From NCBI GenBank assembly GCA_017427465.1, contig JAFRST010000027.1, positions 62,001 to 126,000 on the forward strand: 64,000 nt of DNA, written 5' to 3'. The notes beneath the pieces are model-generated. The model ran no database searches. It was not told where the DNA came from and was given only the letters and a program-made list of their open reading frames with translations. This DNA comes from Clostridiales bacterium. GTDB taxonomy: Bacteria > Bacillota > Clostridia > Saccharofermentanales > Saccharofermentanaceae. Made by a program: the position numbers and the translations under genes. Positions 18,528-27,371 of the stretch are shown one piece after another. Position 1 is the stretch's first letter, and every line of letters starts with the position of its first letter.

Positions 18528-19813
18528 AGAAACAATATATCAGATACGGAGCGATCTTTTGCATTGTTGTGCTGCTGGCGTTTTCGATCGCATTTATAAT
18601 TTTTACCAAGAACAAAATAGATGATTATAACTTATATTTCAAACTGCCGTTAATAACAGAATACATTGATTATCATGCTGATAATGATGATGGACAATTG
18701 GAACAGCAGGTAATCAGATCATGGGATCGCTATCTCACATATGAATATGCAGATCGCACGGGCTTTTATTCTTCGATTACTGATGTTAACAGCGGCAAGG
18801 TTATACTTGATTCTTTTGAACAAGGAATCCACAGAGGCGATGCTGAAATTGAAAAACTTAATGATCTGGCTCGCAAGGCAGGCATTGAAGGAGAAAAAAC
18901 TTATAAACCATTTTCCGGCATTACGACTAAAGAAGGCATATTTACTTCAACATCGGTCTTGATATGTCAGGCCGGAGAAGGCAGTCTTCATGTATCTTAC
19001 TGCATTGCGGGAAAACCATTAAGCAGCGTGCTTAAGATCAATACCATGACTTACATATTTATGCTTTTGGGATTTATCATCCTTGAGATCCTGGTCGTAG
19101 TCTCGTTCGTCGTGCTCTATAAAAATCAGATGAACTACGAGATCAGGAACCAGAAGCTTACAAGAGGCATCGCGCATGAATTAAAGACCCCTCTTGCCGT
19201 TACAAAGGCAACGGTTGAGAACTGGGATTATTTTGATGATGACCGCCGTAAGGATTATTCGAAAAGAGTCATAAATGAGGTCGATCATATGTCTGACATG
19301 GTCGGCAAGCTCCTTGATGTTTCAAAGATCAAAGAGGGCAGCAGCAAGCCGGTCCGCAAAGAAGTTGATATGAGTCTTCTGACCGGAGATATTATCGAAA
19401 GAAGCAAAGAACTGCTCCGTGAAAGAAATATAATCATGACCTTTAATCATGACGAAAAGCCTTATACGGTATATGCCGATCCGGACATGATGAACATTGT
19501 AATAAGCAACTTCATGTCAAATGCAATAAAATACTGTGATCATACGATCATGGTACGGCTTATAAGGAACGGCAGAAGAATAGAGTTCAGCATTACTAAC
19601 GATGGTGCTAAGATAGAAAAAGAAGAACTGGATAAGGTCTGGGATATCTTCTATACAACAGATAAGGCAAGGACTGACAGGATGAGCAGCAGCGGCGTCG
19701 GGCTTTCCGTTGTAAAGAGTATCCTTGATGCTCACAAGGCAGATTACGGCTGCACGAGCGGCGATAACGGAACGGAGTTTAAGTTCTCGCTCCCGGCCTA
19801 TGAACCGGCCTGA
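18524..19813 (+). CDS. Sensor histidine kinase
   Basis: 429 residues. The N-terminal helix (about 7-28) and a second helix (about 172-194) bracket an extracytoplasmic domain of about 140 residues, much shorter than in the upstream paralogue. The H-box is canonical: RGIAHELKTPLAVTKATVENWD with His218 (codon 19175-19177). The catalytic domain has SNFMSNAIKYCDH and SSGVGLSVVKSILDAHKADYGC. The strong similarity to the upstream gene points to tandem duplication followed by divergence of the sensor domains. It lies 23 bases before the response regulator. Confidence 0.93.
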   Translation: MKKQYIRYGAIFCIVVLLAFSIAFIIFTKNKIDDYNLYFKLPLITEYIDYHADNDDGQLEQQVIRSWDRYLTYEYADRTGFYSSITDVNSGKVILDSFEQGIHRGDAEIEKLNDLARKAGIEGEKTYKPFSGITTKEGIFTSTSVLICQAGEGSLHVSYCIAGKPLSSVLKINTMTYIFMLLGFIILEILVVVSFVVLYKNQMNYEIRNQKLTRGIAHELKTPLAVTKATVENWDYFDDDRRKDYSKRVINEVDHMSDMVGKLLDVSKIKEGSSKPVRKEVDMSLLTGDIIERSKELLRERNIIMTFNHDEKPYTVYADPDMMNIVISNFMSNAIKYCDHTIMVRLIRNGRRIEFSITNDGAKIEKEELDKVWDIFYTTDKARTDRMSSSGVGLSVVKSILDAHKADYGCTSGDNGTEFKFSLPAYEPA

Positions 19814-19836
19814 TAAACATAATAAGGACGTAAAGA

Positions 19837-20514
19837 ATGTATCGGATTTTGCTTGCAGAAGATGAGGTGACATTAAGAGAAGTCGTAGAAGTCTTCTTCC
19901 GTAAAAACGGATTTGAGATCGATGCGGTGGATAACGGAACAGATGCCTGTTCCTTGGCTGACAGGCAGAAGTATGATGTTGTCATCTTAGATATCATGAT
20001 GCCGGGCAAGGACGGCAAAGAAGTGTGCCGTCACATAAGATCAAAGTATGACGTGCCGATCATCTTTCTTACGGCTTTAGGTGATGAATGCGATATCATC
20101 TCCGGATATGAGATCGGTGCTGACGAATATGTTACCAAGCCGTTTTCGACCAAGGTCCTTCTAATGAAAGTAAATGCCCTGATCAGCAGGTACCACGGAC
20201 TTCTTGCCAAGAACGGCTGTCTGGTTATAGATGAGATCACGATAGATCCTGCAAGGCACCTCGTAAGTGTTGACGGGAAGACTGTAAATCTGGCACCCAA
20301 AGAATATGACCTGCTGCTTATGTTTATCGATCACAAAGATCTGGTCCTTACACGTGACCGGATCCTTGATATTGCCTGGAACTCTGATTTTGAAGGCTAT
20401 GACAGGACTGTTGATTCACATATAAAGAAGCTCAGAAAAGCTCTCGGAAAAGCCGGCTATCATATCGAGACAGTTATCAAGACAGGATATGTTTGGAAGA
20501 GCGGAAAGAAGTAG
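19837..20514 (+). CDS. OmpR/PhoB-type response regulator
   Basis: 225 residues. Receiver domain 1-115 with the acidic pair E9/D10, phosphoacceptor Asp52 (VVILDIMMPGKDG), a conserved Thr in FLTA and Lys101 (YVTKPF). C-terminal winged-helix DNA-binding domain (VNLAPKEYDLLLMFI, then YDRTVDSHIKKLRKALG, ending TGYVWK). It is the last gene of the kinase operon, preceded by a weak AAGGA. Targets cannot be read from the sequence. Confidence 0.95.
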   Translation: MYRILLAEDEVTLREVVEVFFRKNGFEIDAVDNGTDACSLADRQKYDVVILDIMMPGKDGKEVCRHIRSKYDVPIIFLTALGDECDIISGYEIGADEYVTKPFSTKVLLMKVNALISRYHGLLAKNGCLVIDEITIDPARHLVSVDGKTVNLAPKEYDLLLMFIDHKDLVLTRDRILDIAWNSDFEGYDRTVDSHIKKLRKALGKAGYHIETVIKTGYVWKSGKK

Positions 20515-20539
20515 ATTGCCCGCCTGATAACTCCGCAGA

Positions 20540-22024
20540 TCAGAGGGTTTTAACGAACCTCATGAATTCTTCGTCATTCTTGTAGACGCCGGCGCAGCCC
20601 AGGATCTTTGCAAAGGTCTTTCCGATCTCGTCCTGAAGCGCGCTTCTTACAGCTTCCGGGGAAGAAAGATCGTAACCGGCTTTCCATTCATCGACCCAGT
20701 CTGCGTGCTTGGCGATCTCTTCGATCGTCCTTATATCTTTGCCGTTCAGGATCGCATCTTCCATGAGGACCATTTCATTCTTGAGCCTTGCAGGGAGGAC
20801 CGCAAGCCCCATTACTTCGATAAGACCGATGTTCTCCTTCTTGATGTGATGGTATTCTGCGTGCGGGTGATAGACGCCCATCGGGTGTTCTTCTGTCGTG
20901 ATGTTGTTGCGCAGGACAAGATCCAATTCGAATCTGCCGTCGCTGTTCTTGCGCGCGATAGGAGTGATTGCATTGTGAGGAACGCCGTCAGTCTCAGCGA
21001 AGATGAACGCGTCTTCGTCGGTATAGGATTTCCACTTATTGAGAATCATGTCGGCGCAGTCGGTGATGCGCTCGATATCGTCACCCTGAAGCCTTATTAC
21101 CGACATCGGCCAATTGACGATGCCGGTAGTAAGATCTTCATATTCCGGGAGGATAAATGTCTTTCTGTAACCGGCTCTTGCCATCGGGAAGGTGTATGCG
21201 CCGCCCTGGAAATGATCGTGGCTTAAGATCGAACCGCCAACGATCGGGATGTCGGCATTAGAGCCTGCTGTATAATGGGGGAACTGTCCGACGAAGCAAA
21301 GGAGCTTCTTGAAGGTCGAACGGTTGATCACCATCGGGATGTGCTCTTTGTTAAGGATTATGCAGTGCTCGTTGTAGTACACATAAGGTGAGTACTGGAG
21401 ATAATAATCCTCGCCGTCAAGCTTGATCAGGATTATCCTGTGGTTCTGCCTTGCAGGATGAGTAAGAGTTCCGGCATAGCCTTCGTTCTCAGGGCAGAGC
21501 AGACACTTAGGATAGGATGTGCTCTTTGCTTTTCCTGCTGCTGCAATGTCCCTCGGATCTTTCTCGGGCTTGCTTAAGTTGATGGTGATATCGATGTCGC
21601 CGAACTCTGTGGGAGAGACCCACTTAACATCCTTTGCGATTCGGTCTGTGCGGATATAGTTTGTAGCTTTCGAGAAAGCATAATACCAGTCTGTTGCCTG
21701 CTTGGAAGACTCCGCCAGAAGCTCATTGAACTTCTTTATGACAACAGAAGGGGGAGGAGTTATCGCGCCCATGATCTTCGTGTCGAAAAGATCCTTATAA
21801 GCTGTCGTATCGCTCTTCATTACTCCGTGCTCGAAAGCCCAAGCCATCATGTCTTCTAGGATGAGATGAAGGTCTCTGGGCTCAGGCGTTACGGAAGGCT
21901 CAATATATTCATCGAGCTCCATAAGTTCCGTGAGTCTGTTTAAAGCATAGATACGGTCATACTCTTCGATGAGTCCTTTAGAGATACCGTAATTAACAAG
22001 TTCGGTTATGTAAGTGTTGATCAT
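20540..22024 (-). CDS. galT: UDP-glucose-hexose-1-phosphate uridylyltransferase (class II GalT)
   Basis: 494 residues, the Firmicutes-type GalT. Visible features are CLLCPENEGYAGTLTHPARQNHR and GGSILSHDHFQGG, which holds the HxH nucleotidylated-histidine region. It exchanges galactose 1-phosphate and UDP-glucose to give glucose 1-phosphate and UDP-galactose in the Leloir pathway. It lies 12 bases downstream of galK and has an AGAGG ribosome site, so the two are an operon. No galE is seen in this window. Confidence 0.96.
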   Translation of the reverse strand: MINTYITELVNYGISKGLIEEYDRIYALNRLTELMELDEYIEPSVTPEPRDLHLILEDMMAWAFEHGVMKSDTTAYKDLFDTKIMGAITPPPSVVIKKFNELLAESSKQATDWYYAFSKATNYIRTDRIAKDVKWVSPTEFGDIDITINLSKPEKDPRDIAAAGKAKSTSYPKCLLCPENEGYAGTLTHPARQNHRIILIKLDGEDYYLQYSPYVYYNEHCIILNKEHIPMVINRSTFKKLLCFVGQFPHYTAGSNADIPIVGGSILSHDHFQGGAYTFPMARAGYRKTFILPEYEDLTTGIVNWPMSVIRLQGDDIERITDCADMILNKWKSYTDEDAFIFAETDGVPHNAITPIARKNSDGRFELDLVLRNNITTEEHPMGVYHPHAEYHHIKKENIGLIEVMGLAVLPARLKNEMVLMEDAILNGKDIRTIEEIAKHADWVDEWKAGYDLSSPEAVRSALQDEIGKTFAKILGCAGVYKNDEEFMRFVKTL

Positions 22025-22036
22025 GTGATAATCCTC

Positions 22037-23287
22037 TTATACTACTCTGATGCCGCCGTATTTGCGGATCGACAAGATCTCGCATGAGCCTTCTCCGAAG
22101 ACTTTGTCCATGGTCTTCTGATACTCCTTGGCATTCTCTTTCTTTACAAAGGCCTGTATGGTGCCTGCAAAGCCGCCTCCGTGGACTCTGGAGGCTTCGT
22201 CCGATCCCAATACCGAATCGCTTAATGCAAGCGCCAGAGAGACGTTCTGGGCCGTTACGTCCTTATTGCTGTATACGTTCTGAAGATACTTGAATGACGA
22301 ATCGCCGGATTGTTTTACGAGCTTTATGAATCTGTCGATATCATTATTGTTAAGAGCGTCTGCTTCAGCCTTCGCTCGGCGTGTCTCATTTACAAAGTGG
22401 ATAGCTCTCAATACAGCGCGGTCACCGGCTTTCTCGCGGAGCATTTTGATGTTGCTTAAGATGTCATCCAAAGAAACTTGGCGGAGGACATCTTCCCCGA
22501 GAAGCGATGCGATCTTCTTCATCTCTATGGGAACTGCAGCATATTCATCCGTTAAGTCTGCGTGTGAGCCCTTGGTATCAGTAATGCAGAGAAAGTAATC
22601 AGTCTTCGAGAAATCAAAACCGACTTTATCGACTACAGGGTTAGAAGGATCTGCAAAATCGATATGAACGAGATTTCCGACTGAACATGCCATCTGGTCC
22701 ATCAGGCCGCAAGGCTTTCCGAAATAAGCATTCTCTGCAAACTGTCCGGTCTTTGCGATCGTTACGGGATCGATCGAACCGCCATTAAAAAGGCCTGATA
22801 CTATCGTGCCGATGAGAGTCTCAAAAGCGGCAGATGAAGAAAGGCCTGCTCCTATCAGAACATCACTTGTGATATAAGCATCAAAGCCGCCGAGCTTAAA
22901 GCCGTCATTTTTGAGCCCTGATAAGACTCCGCGGATAAGTGCGGAAGTTGATCCCTTTTCATCTTCTCTTAAGCCGAGATCATCAAGAGCGATATTTGTC
23001 ATTCCGAAGCCGTCTGCCAGAATGTTGACCAGGTTGTCTTCACGGGGGGAAGTGACAGCTATTGCATCTTTATTGATCGATGCTGCGAGGACTTCACCGT
23101 GCTGGTGGTCTGTGTGGTTACCGCCGATCTCTGTTCTGCCGGGAGCAGAAAAAACAGCCATAGGCCCAGTACCGGCAAAGGCATCAGTGTATCTCTTTAC
23201 GGCATTGGCATATCTGTCCGGCTGAAGCAAAGCGGCTTCATCGGTAATATAGATATCTTTAAAGTCAATACTATTCAGATCAAGCAT
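22037..23287 (-). CDS. galK: Galactokinase
   Basis: 416 residues, GHMP kinase family. The substrate-binding motif is SAPGRTEIGGNHTDHQHG, the ATP-binding motif GAGLSSSAAFE near residue 140, and the C-terminal motif GGGFAGTIQAF. It phosphorylates galactose at C1. GGAGG precedes the ATG. Divergent from the TetR regulator, with two inverted-repeat operator candidates between them. Confidence 0.96.
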   Translation of the reverse strand: MLDLNSIDFKDIYITDEAALLQPDRYANAVKRYTDAFAGTGPMAVFSAPGRTEIGGNHTDHQHGEVLAASINKDAIAVTSPREDNLVNILADGFGMTNIALDDLGLREDEKGSTSALIRGVLSGLKNDGFKLGGFDAYITSDVLIGAGLSSSAAFETLIGTIVSGLFNGGSIDPVTIAKTGQFAENAYFGKPCGLMDQMACSVGNLVHIDFADPSNPVVDKVGFDFSKTDYFLCITDTKGSHADLTDEYAAVPIEMKKIASLLGEDVLRQVSLDDILSNIKMLREKAGDRAVLRAIHFVNETRRAKAEADALNNNDIDRFIKLVKQSGDSSFKYLQNVYSNKDVTAQNVSLALALSDSVLGSDEASRVHGGGFAGTIQAFVKKENAKEYQKTMDKVFGEGSCEILSIRKYGGIRVV

Positions 23288-23317
23288 GATAAGCCTCCGG
23301 CAGATCTTTATAGCCTG

Positions 23318-23346
23318 ATTATAAATTGTCTTTCCAAAACAGTCAT
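23318..23346 (-). promoter_or_regulatory. galK promoter
   Basis: On the minus strand ATGACT (23341-23346), 17 bases, then TATAAT (23318-23323), about 30 bases upstream of the galK start codon. The -35 matches TTGACA at four positions. Confidence 0.6.
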
Positions 23347-23365
23347 ATGCGCATTTTACACAATA

Positions 23366-23399
23366 CTCGGAAACTAAATTTGTAAAATCAGTTTCCGAG
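23366..23399. promoter_or_regulatory. Operator candidate 1 (inverted repeat) for the TetR regulator
   Basis: CTCGGAAACT, 14-base spacer, AGTTTCCGAG: a perfect 10-base inverted repeat, 20 bases upstream of the galK -35. The core is repeated 70 bases away. Confidence 0.75.
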
Positions 23400-23440
23400 A
23401 AAACTATCCCATTTTATCGGCATCTTGGTAAGATTATGGT

Positions 23441-23469
23441 GGAAACTCAAAATATGATATTCAGTTTCC
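23441..23469. promoter_or_regulatory. Operator candidate 2 for the TetR regulator
   Basis: GGAAACT, 15-base spacer, AGTTTCC. Same core as operator 1. It ends 2 bases before the AAGGAG ribosome site of the TetR gene, a position fitting autorepression. Confidence 0.72.
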
Positions 23470-23486
23470 GAAGGAGATTCTTATTT

Positions 23487-24056
23487 ATGATGACAGAAAT
23501 CAGAGAAAAGATCCTTAAAGGTACGATCCAGGTTTTCAATAAGAAAGGCCTGAAGCTTACCATGGATGATGTCGCAGATGAATTAAAGATTTCCAAGAAG
23601 ACGATTTATAAAGAGTTCTCGAGTAAGGATGAGATATTCGAGACGATGGTGGATTATGTTTTCGACAACATAAAGATAAGAGAAAAAGAAATACTTAATT
23701 CCGATGGGTATTCGACTATCGAGAAGATCAGGCTCTTCCTGTCCGCGATGCCTGAGAGCTACAGGAATATTAACTTCCAGGAGCTTCACCCTTTAAAGGA
23801 CAAATATCCGAAGGTATATAAGAAGCTGCAAAAGCGCCTTGAGACCGGCTGGGAACCTGCGTTTAAACTTCTTGAACAGGGCAAGCAGGAAGGCATTATC
23901 AGGGAAGACGCCGATCTGAAGATCTTTAAGATCATGATGGAAGCATCGCTCGAGAGATTCTTCGAGAAGGATGTAATGAAGGGAAGCGGCAGAAAGTACA
24001 ACGACTATCTCAACGAAGTAGTAGACATACTCTTAATCGGAATCACGTCAAAATAA
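23487..24056 (+). CDS. TetR family transcriptional regulator
   Basis: 189 residues from the first of two adjacent ATG codons, with AAGGAG 10 bases upstream; further upstream in-frame codons overlap the operator and are not used. The N-terminal helix-turn-helix (LTMDDVADELKISKKTIYKEFSSKDEIFETMV) is typical of TetR. The C-terminal ligand domain is not diagnostic. Located between galKT (divergent) and the glycosidase operon (co-directional, 10 bases to the next gene), it is the obvious candidate to control both through the two GGAAACT/AGTTTCC repeats. Confidence 0.92.
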   Translation: MMTEIREKILKGTIQVFNKKGLKLTMDDVADELKISKKTIYKEFSSKDEIFETMVDYVFDNIKIREKEILNSDGYSTIEKIRLFLSAMPESYRNINFQELHPLKDKYPKVYKKLQKRLETGWEPAFKLLEQGKQEGIIREDADLKIFKIMMEASLERFFEKDVMKGSGRKYNDYLNEVVDILLIGITSK

Positions 24057-24066
24057 AGGAGTGAAT

Positions 24067-25533
24067 ATGGAAAAGTCAAAAGTGATATTCGGAAATGTTC
24101 AGTCCGGCGCAGTCTATAAGAAGGCTGTTAAGTCCAAGGCGAAGTATGCCAAAAAGTTTGGAGATGATTCTGACAGAGATTATTCTGCAAGGGTCGTTGA
24201 TAACGAATACATTGGTGACATTCTTGGCGTTAAGAATATTGCTGTAGGAGATGCAGCTGACGGGACTTCCGAAGGCTTTGATCAGGAGAAGGGAATAATC
24301 GTCGGCAATATCAGAATGGGCTTCGGTCACTACAGGATCTCGATGGCCATCGCATCAGCCGCAAATGCTTTGGGCTATGTCCCTTACTGGATGGATCTTA
24401 ACTCCTATAAAGAGACTACATGCACAAAGGTAATAAGCGCCCAGAACGACCTTTATTCAAAGGGCTCAAGGATCTCACAGAAGTCTAAGCTCTTTAACAG
24501 GATCGTATGGGAGCCTCTGAATTATGAGGGCTTCAGAAAGCTGTCTTACAATTCTGCTGACCAGAAGAACGCTGAGCTCATGGCGCCCGTTTACAGGAAT
24601 GTGCCGAAGGATATCCCTGTAGTCGCAACTCATGTATGGCCTGCCCAGGCAGCGATCCATGCCGGCATGCAAAATGTTGTAAACGCTATCCCCGATAACT
24701 GGCCCATGGCGCTTCATTACGCAGAGGGCAGCATTCACACGGTCCAGACCCATTACGCATATCAGGGCTACAGGATCTGTAACGGAATGGACGGCGATAA
24801 GGTTTTAAAACCGATGCCTTCTGACAGTCTTAAATATGTCGGTCATTATATCGATCATGAGCTTGTATCCAACATCGAGGCTGACTGCGCCAGACGTATG
24901 GCACGCAAGTCTTCCGGCAAGCCCATGAGATTCCTTCTTACAATCGGTGGAGCCGGTGCGCAGAAAGAGATATTCGCCGCGATCATCAACGAGCTTATGC
25001 CTGATATCAGGAGCGGCAAAGCCGTGCTTTATGTAAACATCGGTGACTATAAAAATGTTTGGGAAGACCTAAAGAAGATGGCCGCGGGGATCGGAGATGT
25101 TGCCGAGACGCACTTCAACGACTGGAACGATACAAGGAAGTTTTGCCGGGAGGCTTTGGATGGTGACGTGAACGGAATCCATGTTTTCTGCCATGAGAAT
25201 ATTTTCGAAGCGGTATACGCGACCAACCTTCTGATGAGATCATGCGACGTGCTTGTGACCAAACCTTCAGAACTTGCGTTTTATCCGGTCCCGAAGCTGT
25301 TCATCAGAAGGATCGGCGGACACGAGCAGTGGGGAGCCATACATTCCGCTGAGATAGGTGACGGAACGCTCGAATGCAGGGATATACCTCACACGTTACA
25401 GATGATAAGACTTTTCCTCGAAGACGGGACGTTTCTCGGGGATATGTGCGGAAACATAATCAGAAACAAATCTCTCGGGATCTATGACGGTGCATATCAG
25501 GTCGTTAAGATCGCGATGGGAATGAGAAGCTAA
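24067..25533 (+). CDS. GT-B fold glycosyltransferase-like protein (MGDG synthase/MurG-like)
   Basis: 488 residues from the ATG at 24067; a GTG 6 bases upstream overlaps the AAGGAG ribosome site and is less likely. The segment GIIVGNIRMGFGHYRISMAIA resembles the N-terminal GxGH motif of MurG and monogalactosyldiacylglycerol synthases. The C-terminal half has RFLLTIGGAGAQKE and SCDVLVTKPSELAFYPVPKLF, resembling their nucleotide-sugar-binding domain. No signal peptide or membrane helix. Encoded between the TetR regulator and the galactoside transporter, so it is likely induced with galactose metabolism. Specific donor and acceptor are unknown; it might be non-enzymatic. Confidence 0.6.
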   Translation: MEKSKVIFGNVQSGAVYKKAVKSKAKYAKKFGDDSDRDYSARVVDNEYIGDILGVKNIAVGDAADGTSEGFDQEKGIIVGNIRMGFGHYRISMAIASAANALGYVPYWMDLNSYKETTCTKVISAQNDLYSKGSRISQKSKLFNRIVWEPLNYEGFRKLSYNSADQKNAELMAPVYRNVPKDIPVVATHVWPAQAAIHAGMQNVVNAIPDNWPMALHYAEGSIHTVQTHYAYQGYRICNGMDGDKVLKPMPSDSLKYVGHYIDHELVSNIEADCARRMARKSSGKPMRFLLTIGGAGAQKEIFAAIINELMPDIRSGKAVLYVNIGDYKNVWEDLKKMAAGIGDVAETHFNDWNDTRKFCREALDGDVNGIHVFCHENIFEAVYATNLLMRSCDVLVTKPSELAFYPVPKLFIRRIGGHEQWGAIHSAEIGDGTLECRDIPHTLQMIRLFLEDGTFLGDMCGNIIRNKSLGIYDGAYQVVKIAMGMRS

Positions 25534-25551
25534 GAGAAAGGAGCGAAAACT

Positions 25552-27366
25552 ATGGAGACTAAGAACGGTTTAACCGGTAAGGAAAAATTTGCATACGGCA
25601 TAGGTGCCGTCGGTAAAGACATGGTCTATATGCTCTCGGCTTCATATGTCCTTTACTATTTCCAGGACATCATGAAGACCAGCGCGATCGCCATGGGTAT
25701 CATTCTTCTCGTAGCGAGAGTTTTCGATGCTTTCAACGATCCGATCATGGGCGTTATCGTCGCTAAGACAAAGACCAGATGGGGTAAATTCCGTCCCTGG
25801 CTTTTGATCGGTACGATCACCAATGCTGCGGTCCTCATCCTGATGTTTGCAGCTCCGCCGTCACTGGACGGAAAGGGCATTATTGCTTATGCCGCAGTAA
25901 CCTACATCCTCTGGGGTGTCACATATACCATGATGGACATTCCATACTGGTCGATGATCCCCGCATTTACGAAGGGCGGCAAGGAACGTGAAGGCCTTTC
26001 CGCACTCGCAAGGTCATGCGCCGGCGTAGGTTCTGCGATCATCACGATAATCACTGTTATGGCTGTAACTGCAATAGGTTCTGCGCTTACGGCGAAAAGT
26101 ACAACCAATATAACCAAGACATTTGATTCTTCAGGCACTGCCATCCACACATATGTAATAGAGCTGGATAAAGACGGCAACCCGTTGGCAAATGTTATCG
26201 AATACGGTGCTGATAAGACTGATGTATCAGTAACTCTTGTCGGTTCCGAGAAGGCGTTTGAAGATGTCTATACATTTAACAACGACAATACAAAATATGA
26301 GTTCACAATAAACGGCGTAACGGCTGAGACATCAAAGGTCGAATTCGTTATGGATTCCGAATCAGCAAACGAAGCAGGACTTGTATTCTATGTTGATTCC
26401 GAAGCTTACAAATCTATCAGTGCATCAGATTCGATCAAGGCTGATCTTAAGATGAATTCCACTCTTGAAGTCGAGAGAGTCGGTTTTAAATATTTCTCGA
26501 TCATCATCGGTATCCTGTTCGTAGTATTCATAGGAATTACCTGCATATGCATCAAGGAGAAGTCTTCTGTTGACATGAAGTCCGCATCTGTAAAGGAGAT
26601 GTTCAAGGCGCTCCTCGGCAACGACCAGGCAATGACAGTCGTTCTTACGATCGTTTTATTCAACACTGCGACATACATCACTTCGAACCTTCTGATCTAT
26701 TTCTTCAAATACGATCTCGCAGGCTCCAACTGGCAGGGCAATTACACTCTGTTTAATATGTTTGCCGGTGCAATGCAGATCCTCGCGATGATGATCCTTT
26801 TCCCGTTGCTCCGAAAAGCATTCAATACGATCAAGATCTTCTACATCGGTGTATTCTCGGCTATCGGCGGATATCTTATACTTCTCGCTCTTGCGCTTCT
26901 CGGAACGAAGAATGTATATCCGTTCTTTATCCCCGGATTCTTCATCATGGGCGCGGTCGGAATCCTGAATGTAATCTGCACGATCTTCCTCGCGAACACA
27001 TGCGATTACGGCGAGATCAGGAACGGCAGAAGAGACGAGTCGGTTATCTTCTCAATGCAGACATTCGTAGTCAAGCTCGCGTCAGGTATTGCAGCACTCG
27101 TTGCGTCTATCACGCTCACTATATTTAACATCCAGCAGCAGAGTGATGTGCAGATGAATTATTCCGTTCTCATGGATAAAGTAGCTTCCATTAAGAATAA
27201 TGTTGTCGAGACGATCGACACGAGTGCGGTATTCGGTCTTAGAATGGTAATGACACTTGCGCCGATAGTTGTTCTCGTAATCGCATTGCTTATATTCAAG
27301 GCAAAGTATATTCTGACAGATAAGAAGCTGGAGGAGATTTCCAAAGAACTCAAATCAAGGAGCTGA
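25552..27366 (+). CDS. GPH family sugar:cation symporter with an inserted extracytoplasmic domain
   Basis: 604 residues; MelB-like transporters are usually about 450-480. Family features include YGIGAVGKDMVYMLSASYVLYYF, the DAFNDPIMG motif near residue 59-67, and RWGKFRPWLL in the first cytoplasmic loop. Between helix 5 (about 158-179) and helix 6 (about 313-333) lies a hydrophilic, beta-rich block of about 130 residues (181-310) that helix counting places outside the cell. The transporter probably imports alpha- or beta-galactosides, judging from the flanking cytosolic GH36 and GH2 enzymes. AAAGGAG precedes the ATG. Confidence 0.88.
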   Translation: METKNGLTGKEKFAYGIGAVGKDMVYMLSASYVLYYFQDIMKTSAIAMGIILLVARVFDAFNDPIMGVIVAKTKTRWGKFRPWLLIGTITNAAVLILMFAAPPSLDGKGIIAYAAVTYILWGVTYTMMDIPYWSMIPAFTKGGKEREGLSALARSCAGVGSAIITIITVMAVTAIGSALTAKSTTNITKTFDSSGTAIHTYVIELDKDGNPLANVIEYGADKTDVSVTLVGSEKAFEDVYTFNNDNTKYEFTINGVTAETSKVEFVMDSESANEAGLVFYVDSEAYKSISASDSIKADLKMNSTLEVERVGFKYFSIIIGILFVVFIGITCICIKEKSSVDMKSASVKEMFKALLGNDQAMTVVLTIVLFNTATYITSNLLIYFFKYDLAGSNWQGNYTLFNMFAGAMQILAMMILFPLLRKAFNTIKIFYIGVFSAIGGYLILLALALLGTKNVYPFFIPGFFIMGAVGILNVICTIFLANTCDYGEIRNGRRDESVIFSMQTFVVKLASGIAALVASITLTIFNIQQQSDVQMNYSVLMDKVASIKNNVVETIDTSAVFGLRMVMTLAPIVVLVIALLIFKAKYILTDKKLEEISKELKSRS

Positions 27367-27371
27367 TTGCC

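Noticed and set aside
20515..20545. Possible terminator between the response regulator and galT
   Set aside because: Only a 5-bp perfect stem (CTGAT/ATCAG) with a short T run; not strong enough to call.
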